From the NCBI GenBank assembly GCA_002350625.1, contig DEFE01000058.1:6603-17151 (forward strand): a DNA stretch of 10,549 nucleotides. Reading direction: 5' to 3'. Position numbers and translations under genes: made by a program. Below are positions 6,054 to 10,549 of this stretch, piece after piece. The stretch comes from Lachnospiraceae bacterium UBA2860 (GTDB lineage: Bacteria > Bacillota > Clostridia > Lachnospirales > Lachnospiraceae). The notes under the pieces are model-generated. The model made no database searches, was not told the origin of the DNA, and saw only the letters and a list, made by a program, of their open reading frames with translations. Each line of letters starts with the position of its first letter. The first letter of the stretch is position 1.

Positions 6054-7871
6054 TCAGTCGTCTTCTATCTTAAACTGTGTCTCGTAGAGCTCCGTATACA
6101 CGCCGCCGAGCGCGACGAGGTCCTTGTGCTGCCCGCGCTCGATGATGCGGCCGTCCTTGACGACGAGGATCTCGTCGGCGGAGAGGATGGTGGAGAGGCG
6201 GTGCGCGATGAGGATGCTGCTCCGGGTGTGGATGAGGGGCTCGATCGCATCCTGGATCGCCTGCTCGGAAATGGAGTCGAGGGCGGAGGTCGCCTCGTCA
6301 AAGATGAGGAGCGCCGGGTCTTTTAAGAGAATGCGCGCGATGGACACGCGCTGCTTCTCGCCGCCCGAGAGCTTCAGCCCGCGGTTGCCGACGACGGTGT
6401 CAAGGCCCGTCTCCTGTTTGGAAATGAAATCGTAGATGTTTGCTTTCTTGCAGGCCTCGATGAGGGCGGCTTCGTCCGCGTCGGGCGCGGCGTAGAGGAG
6501 ATTGTCCCGGATCGTGCCGTTGAAGAGGTAGGTCTCCTGCGTCACGATGCCGACGTTGCTCCGGAGGAAAGCGAGGTCGAGCTTCCGCACGTCCGTGCCG
6601 TCGAAGAGGACGCAACCGCTGTCCACGTCGTAGAGGCGCGGGATGAGGTTCACCATGGTGCTCTTGCCGGAGCCGGAGGGCCCGACGATCGCGACGGAGT
6701 GCCCTGCCTCAAGCTTGAAGCTGATGTCTTTCAAAATCGGCTTGCCTTCTTCGTAGGCGAATCCCACGTGAGAGAATTCCACATTGCCTCGGGCGGAATT
6801 TGGGATGATCGCGTCCGGGGCATTTTCGATGTCCACGGGCATGTCGTAATATTCGAAAATGCGGGTGAAGAGCGCCATGGACCGGATCCATTCCACCTGG
6901 AAGGAGAGGAGCTGGTTGACCGGGCCGTACATGCGCCCGACGAGCGCGACGAGGACGGTGATGTCGCCGACGGTGAGGTTCGCACCGCGTTTGATCATGA
7001 GGAAGCCGCCCACGAGATAGAGCAGCATCGGGCCGATGCCCGCAAATGTCGAGATGACGACGCGGAACCAGCGGCCGGCCATGCTCTCGCGGATGCGGAG
7101 GCCGATCATCTTTTTGTTGAGGGATTCGTAGCGGTCGTATTCGTACTGCTCGCGGCCGAAGAGCTTGACGAGCATCTGGCCGCTGACGGACAGGGTCTCG
7201 TTCAAAATGCCGTTGATCTGGTCGTTGGTGGCCTGCGCGTCCCGCGTGAGGGTCCAGCGCGTCTTGCCGGCGGCCCGTGTCGGCAGGGCGAAGAGCGGGA
7301 CGATGACGATGCCGAGAAGCGCGAGGAGCGCATTTTTCTGGAACATCGCGATGGCCGCGATGACGAGGGTGATGACGTTGGTGAGGATGTTGGTGAAGGT
7401 GCTGCTGACGACCATTTCGACGCCGTCGATGTCGCTCGTCATGCGCGTGATGATGTCACCCTGGCTGGCGCTCGTGAAGAACTGCTGCGACATTTTCTGG
7501 AGGTGCGCGAACATCGCGTTCCGCATGTCGTAGGTGATGTGCTGGGCGATCCAGGAATTGAGATAGCTCTCCGCGACGCCGATGAGATTGCTGAGGAGCG
7601 TCACGCCGAGGGAGAGAAGGATGTAGCGGATGAGCGCGCTTAAGCTGCGCCCGATGAGGCCTTCATCGACGATCTTCCCGGTGAGGATCGAGGGGAGGAG
7701 TGAAAATGTGGCGGACAGGATGATGAGGAGCAGCACGAGGAGAAGCTGCTTCGTGTACGGCTTCAGATAGGAGAAGATGCGGAGGAGAAGCTCCTTTGTC
7801 ACCTTCGGCTTGTTCTGCTTTTCTTCCTCGGTGAGGAAGCTGCGCGCCCCGCGCCCGCCCGGTCCCGGCAT
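6054..7871 (-). CDS. ABC exporter, fused membrane and ATPase domains
   Basis: This is a 605-residue type IV ABC exporter half-transporter of the MsbA/LmrA-like multidrug and lipid class, acting in the cytoplasmic membrane. A cytosolic N-terminus rich in Gly, Arg and Lys leads to the first membrane helix at about 42-62, within a six-helix domain up to about residue 335. The ATPase domain has Walker A GPSGSGKST (397-405), Q-loop Q445, signature LSGGEKQ (501-507), Walker B LLIFDEATSALD near 521-532 and H-loop HRLST near 557. The catalytic glutamate and signature are both intact, so it could act as a homodimer; no second half-transporter is adjacent. I chose the ATG at 7871 because GGAGG lies eight bases upstream; longer in-frame starts run into the promoter. 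It is convergent with addA and divergent from the MATE gene. The substrate cannot be told. Confidence 0.95.
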   Translation of the reverse strand: MPGPGGRGARSFLTEEEKQNKPKVTKELLLRIFSYLKPYTKQLLLVLLLIILSATFSLLPSILTGKIVDEGLIGRSLSALIRYILLSLGVTLLSNLIGVAESYLNSWIAQHITYDMRNAMFAHLQKMSQQFFTSASQGDIITRMTSDIDGVEMVVSSTFTNILTNVITLVIAAIAMFQKNALLALLGIVIVPLFALPTRAAGKTRWTLTRDAQATNDQINGILNETLSVSGQMLVKLFGREQYEYDRYESLNKKMIGLRIRESMAGRWFRVVISTFAGIGPMLLYLVGGFLMIKRGANLTVGDITVLVALVGRMYGPVNQLLSFQVEWIRSMALFTRIFEYYDMPVDIENAPDAIIPNSARGNVEFSHVGFAYEEGKPILKDISFKLEAGHSVAIVGPSGSGKSTMVNLIPRLYDVDSGCVLFDGTDVRKLDLAFLRSNVGIVTQETYLFNGTIRDNLLYAAPDADEAALIEACKKANIYDFISKQETGLDTVVGNRGLKLSGGEKQRVSIARILLKDPALLIFDEATSALDSISEQAIQDAIEPLIHTRSSILIAHRLSTILSADEILVVKDGRIIERGQHKDLVALGGVYTELYETQFKIEDD

Positions 7872-7902
7872 AGTGGTTACCTCCGAACTGTGTTTGTCAT
7901 TT

Positions 7903-7931
7903 ATTATCGGAGCGCGGGAGGTGCCTGTCAA
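7903..7931 (-). promoter_or_regulatory. Sigma-A-type promoter of the ABC exporter gene
   Basis: On the minus strand a perfect TTGACA -35 element (7931-7926) is followed by a 17-base spacer and the -10 element GATAAT (7908-7903). Transcription would start near 7896, giving a leader of about 25 bases that contains the GGAGG of the exporter gene. A short dyad GTCA, six bases, TGAC at 7927-7940 overlaps the -35 and might bind a regulator. Confidence 0.8.
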
Positions 7932-7977
7932 GATTATGACTTTTGCAGATGGCTTCTCCCTTTTCCTTGCATGTGTG

Positions 7978-7986
7978 TGCTATACT
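7978..7986 (+). promoter_or_regulatory. Candidate extended -10 promoter for the MATE-AEC operon
   Basis: TGCTATACT matches an extended -10 (TG, one base, TATACT at 7981-7986), but the bases 17 upstream do not resemble TTGACA. Starting just downstream would give a leader of about 120 bases before the MATE start codon. It lies back to back with the ABC exporter promoter in a 242-base divergent region. Confidence 0.45.
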
Positions 7987-7987
7987 G

Positions 7988-8113
7988 TTGATATAGGGAC
8001 CGGACGCGGCATGACCGCGGGATGCCTGCCGGACTTCAGGCTGAGCGGCGGCAATGCAGACAGGCGGCGGACGGAACCATTTTCACCAATACATATGTAA
8101 TGACGGGAGATAT
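7988..8113 (+). other. Untranslated leader of the MATE gene with two short hairpins
   Basis: The predicted leader holds two adjacent small GC-rich stems: CGCGG/CCGCG at 8005-8019 with a five-base loop, and GCCTG/CAGGC at 8024-8041 with an eight-base loop. An alternative CAGGC at 8061-8065 could compete for the same GCCTG arm. No T-run follows, and I recognise no riboswitch class. Such stems can occur by chance in GC-rich DNA. Confidence 0.3.
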
Positions 8114-9502
8114 ATGAGTAAAACGGCATCATCGAGACGTTCTTTTAAACCGGTGGACATGACGGTCGGCGAGCCGTGGAAGCAGATCCTTGCATTCACG
8201 ATCCCGATGCTCATCGGCAATATCGCACAGCAGCTTTACAACACGGTGGACAGCATCGTCGTCGGTCGCTACGTCGGCGACAACGCGCTTGCGGCCGTCG
8301 GCAGCGCCGGCCCCATCCTCAATCTGATCATCGTGCTTTTTATCGGCATCGGCATGGGCAGCACCATCATGGTGTCGCAGTATTTCGGCGCGCGCGATCG
8401 GGAGTCGCTCTCGTATACGATCGGCAACAGCATCACGCTGACGCTGATCTCGGGCGTCCTCGTCACGGTGATCGGCATTGTGGTTGCAAGGCCGCTGCTT
8501 GAGATCCTGAACACGCCGGCCGAGATCATCGACTGGTGTACATCCTATCTGTGGATTCTCTTCGGGGGCAGCATCGGCATGGCGTTTTTCAACATCATCA
8601 GCGGGATTCTGCGCGGACTCGGCGATGCCATTTCCGCCCTGATTTACCTCGTCATCTCGACGGTGATCAACATCGTGCTGGACCTCTTCTTCGTCGCGAA
8701 GCTCGGGCTCGGCGTGAACGGCGTCGCGCTCGCAACGATCATCGCGCAGGGAATATCCGGCGTGCTGTGCATGGTGCGGCTCTCGCAGATGAAGGACCTG
8801 TTTGATATGGGCTTCGGTTATCTCAAATGGAAACGCCGCTACGGTGCGGGCATCATCCGCCTCGGCCTCCCCTCGGGGATCACGCAGGCGATCCTGTCGA
8901 TGTCGATGATCATCGTGCAGTCGCTGACCAATCAGTTCGGCGCGCAGTTCGTCGCGTCCAACGTGATCGTCATGCGCGTCGACGGCTTCGCGATGCTTCC
9001 GAACTTCTCCTTCGGCACGGCGCTCACGACTTATGTCGGGCAGAATGTCGGCGCGGGCAAGATGGACCGCGTGACGAAGGGCGCCCGCCAGGGACTTGTC
9101 CTGTCGGTGGCTGTAGCCGCGGCGCTCGTGGGGCTGATTCTTCTCTTCGGCAGGCAGCTCATGGGCATCTTCACGACGACGGACGAGCTGATTGATCTCA
9201 GCATGCATCTCATGCGGATCCTTGCGATCGGCTACGTCGCGATGGGTGTTATTCAGACGCTGGCCGGCGTTATGCGCGGGGCCGGGGACACCGTCACGCC
9301 GATGTGGCTGTCGATCCTGCAGACGATCGGGCTGCGCGTGCCGCTCGCTTACCTGCTCTGCTACCTGACGAGGACGCCGGAGCTGCCGAAGGGCAGGTCG
9401 GATATGATCTACTGGTCGCTGATGCTCAGCTGGCTGATCGGCGCGGTGATTCACGTCATCGTGTATAAGCGCGGCAAGTGGAAAGGAAAGGCGGTAATCT
9501 GA
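8114..9502 (+). CDS. MATE family efflux transporter
   Basis: This 462-residue membrane protein belongs to the multidrug and toxic compound extrusion (MATE) family, which exports cationic or other small molecules in exchange for Na+ or H+. Its length fits the family's usual 450 or so residues and twelve membrane helices. Family-typical stretches are IPMLIGNIAQQLYNTVDSIVVGR (about residues 29-51, quoted in two overlapping parts: IPMLIGNIAQQ and LYNTVDSIVVGR), the SQYFGARD turn near 96-103, and the second-half counterparts GQNVGAGK and GVMRGAGDT. I chose the ATG at 8114, after GGGAG at 8105-8109; an in-frame ATG at 8054 lacks a good ribosome site and would add an unusual Gly/Arg/His-rich extension. 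It is followed after one base by the AEC permease gene, indicating co-transcription. The substrate is unknown. Confidence 0.95.
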   Translation: MSKTASSRRSFKPVDMTVGEPWKQILAFTIPMLIGNIAQQLYNTVDSIVVGRYVGDNALAAVGSAGPILNLIIVLFIGIGMGSTIMVSQYFGARDRESLSYTIGNSITLTLISGVLVTVIGIVVARPLLEILNTPAEIIDWCTSYLWILFGGSIGMAFFNIISGILRGLGDAISALIYLVISTVINIVLDLFFVAKLGLGVNGVALATIIAQGISGVLCMVRLSQMKDLFDMGFGYLKWKRRYGAGIIRLGLPSGITQAILSMSMIIVQSLTNQFGAQFVASNVIVMRVDGFAMLPNFSFGTALTTYVGQNVGAGKMDRVTKGARQGLVLSVAVAAALVGLILLFGRQLMGIFTTTDELIDLSMHLMRILAIGYVAMGVIQTLAGVMRGAGDTVTPMWLSILQTIGLRVPLAYLLCYLTRTPELPKGRSDMIYWSLMLSWLIGAVIHVIVYKRGKWKGKAVI

Positions 9503-9503
9503 C

Positions 9504-10457
9504 ATGGCGTTGATCATTCTGCAGCAGATCCTCGTGATGGCGCTGTACATGCTGATCGGGCTTGCGCTTTACCGGGCGGGGAAGATAACCGATGAGGGCA
9601 GCGAGACGCTGGCCTCTTTGCTTGCGTACGTGGTCATTCCGGCGATGCTTGTCAACAGCTTTCTCGTGGAGTATTCTCCTGAGAAGCTCGCGCAGTTCGG
9701 ATGGAGCTTTCTTCTTGGAACGGGGACCGTGGCTTTGTCGATGCTGGTCTCGACGGTCGTTTTTCGAAAGGGCGGGATCGACTGGTTTGCGGCGGCCTAT
9801 TCGAATGCCGGCTTTATGGGACTGCCGCTGATCAAGGCGAGCATCGGCGACGCGGGCGTCTTTTTCCTCGTCGGGATGCTCATTCCGTTCAATGTGAGCC
9901 AGTGGGTGTACGGCTGTAAAAATCTGAAGAAGGGGGCGAAAGGAGAGGACACGGAGGAAGCGCACGAGCGCGTGCCGCTTGCGCAGACGGTCCGGCAGCT
10001 CGTGCTGAACCCGATGGTGCTCGCGTCCGCCGGCGGTTTTGTGCTTTTTGCCACGGGGCTTGGCACCAATATGCCGCAGATCCTGCGCACCTGTATCAGC
10101 GGCGTCGCGTCCGTGAACGCGCCGCTCGCGATGATCGTGCTCGGCGTCTATCTCGCGAAGTCGAATATCGCGGAGCTGTTCCGGACGAAGCGGCTGTATT
10201 TCGTGAGCGGGGTGCGGCTCATGCTGATTCCCGTGATCACGACGCTCGCGCTGGCGTTCCTGCCGGTGGACAACAGCATAAAGATGACGATGGTGATCGC
10301 TTCCGCCGCGCCGGTCGGCGCAAATGTCGCGATCTACTCGCAGCTCTTCGGGGCGGACTACGTCTACGCCTGCAAGACCGTGACGCACAGCACGCTGCTG
10401 TCGATCGCGGTCATGCCGCTCATGATCTTTTTTGCGGGACTGTTGATTCCGGTGTGA
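9504..10457 (+). CDS. AEC (auxin efflux carrier) family transporter
   Basis: This 317-residue integral membrane protein belongs to the AEC / membrane transport protein family, whose bacterial members carry organic acids such as malate or malonate, or other metabolites. The architecture is two five-helix halves joined by a hydrophilic loop at about residues 139-160 rich in Lys and Glu. Typical motifs are YVVIPAMLVNSF (42-53), SNAGFMGLP (100-108), NAPLAMIVLG (205-214) and ASAAPVGANVAIYSQLFGAD (266-285). The start lies one base after the MATE stop codon with AGGCGG about nine bases upstream, inside the end of the MATE gene, which suggests translational coupling. Bacterial AEC proteins have no role in plant auxin transport as such, and the substrate here is not known. 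Confidence 0.92.
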   Translation: MALIILQQILVMALYMLIGLALYRAGKITDEGSETLASLLAYVVIPAMLVNSFLVEYSPEKLAQFGWSFLLGTGTVALSMLVSTVVFRKGGIDWFAAAYSNAGFMGLPLIKASIGDAGVFFLVGMLIPFNVSQWVYGCKNLKKGAKGEDTEEAHERVPLAQTVRQLVLNPMVLASAGGFVLFATGLGTNMPQILRTCISGVASVNAPLAMIVLGVYLAKSNIAELFRTKRLYFVSGVRLMLIPVITTLALAFLPVDNSIKMTMVIASAAPVGANVAIYSQLFGADYVYACKTVTHSTLLSIAVMPLMIFFAGLLIPV

Positions 10458-10508
10458 GAGGCACCGGCGGGATCTCTTTTTGCGGAGCTATTGCCGCCGG
10501 TGGGAGAA
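10424..10508 (+). repeat. Imperfect duplication of the AEC gene 3' end
   Basis: The last codons of the AEC gene and its stop (10424-10460) resemble the downstream stretch 10471-10508. Both begin GATCT, run through a T-tract into TTTTTGCGG, then share CT.TTG...CCGGTG and end in GAGA. By hand alignment about 29 of 38 columns agree with one single-base gap. The second copy has no coding role on the plus strand. Confidence 0.6.
10462..10502 (+). other. GC-rich dyad downstream of the AEC gene
   Basis: CACCGGCGG at 10462-10470 pairs perfectly with CCGCCGGTG at 10494-10502 around a 23-base loop. CCGCCG at 10494-10499 could instead pair with CGGCGG at 10513-10518 approximately. There is no T-run after either stem, so this is not a standard intrinsic terminator, though it may weaken read-through to the next gene. 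Confidence 0.4.
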
Positions 10509-10528
10509 GCGTCGGCGGAGGCATTTTC

Positions 10529-10549
10529 ATGAACCTCCATCCCCATGCG
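10529..10549 (+). CDS. Probable start of a further plus-strand gene, cut by the window end
   Basis: A GGAGG at 10517-10521 is followed after seven bases by ATG, and the remaining seven codons read MNLHPHA with no stop. The ribosome site and spacing match those of the other genes here. Seven residues do not identify a product. If real, it follows the AEC gene after a 71-base spacer. Confidence 0.45.

Noticed and set aside
6699..7643. A 314-codon plus-strand open frame opposite the ABC exporter, rich in Glu, Asp, His and Ala
   Set aside because: It is the antisense of a GC-rich gene with clear ABC motifs; the composition is the usual shadow pattern and there is no recognisable domain or convincing ribosome site.
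8005..8041. Two tandem GC-rich hairpins, considered as a guanidine-II (mini-ykkC) riboswitch ahead of an efflux gene
   Set aside because: That class needs ACGR loops in both hairpins; the loops here are CATGA and CCGGACTT.
8129..9550. A 473-codon minus-strand open frame opposite the MATE gene
   Set aside because: Its Arg/His/Asp-rich composition is typical of antisense reading of GC-rich membrane-protein genes, while the plus strand gives a full-length MATE protein.
10364..10546. A 60-codon minus-strand frame with two similar Ser/Pro/Ala/Lys segments
   Set aside because: The apparent protein repeat simply reflects the imperfect DNA duplication at 10424-10508, and the frame overlaps the AEC 3' end in antisense.

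Overview
The window looks like chromosomal DNA from a relatively GC-rich member of the Clostridia, most plausibly a Lachnospiraceae-type Firmicute. The grounds are an AddA-type (not RecB-type) recombination nuclease, strong GGAGG ribosome binding sites, a near-consensus sigma-A promoter, and a set of ABC, MATE and AEC transporters typical of that group. No species is assigned. No rRNA, tRNA, CRISPR array or insertion sequence was found.

Region 1 (about 26-1823) is visibly more AT-rich than the rest and holds a tight two-gene unit. The first gene is an ABC/SMC-like AAA ATPase of 384 residues. The second is a 175-residue protein with a conserved-looking acidic pattern (CEGSAE, LDSR, APEIE) reminiscent of RloB/TOPRIM-type partners in two-gene phage defence systems such as AbiL and PARIS. 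It lies directly upstream of addA, where addB normally sits. The first 25 bases may be the GC-rich tail of addB. The pair is therefore a candidate defence module inserted into the addB-addA operon, and the most interesting part of the window.

Region 2 (1869-5936) is addA, the helicase-nuclease subunit of the AddAB double-strand-break repair and degradation enzyme. All helicase motifs and the C-terminal nuclease motif are present. The protein is longer than usual because of low-complexity inserts, including a 12-base tandem repeat encoding D-R-E-T units between two nuclease active-site motifs.

Region 3 (5937-7871) holds a perfect 15-bp hairpin terminator and a convergent ABC exporter gene on the minus strand, with its own consensus promoter. 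Region 4 (7872-8113) is a divergent intergenic control region. Region 5 (8114-10457) is a two-gene plus-strand operon of a MATE efflux protein and an AEC-family permease, separated by one base. The right edge (10458-10549) contains an imperfect duplication of the AEC gene's 3' end, a GC-rich dyad, and the probable start of another plus-strand gene.
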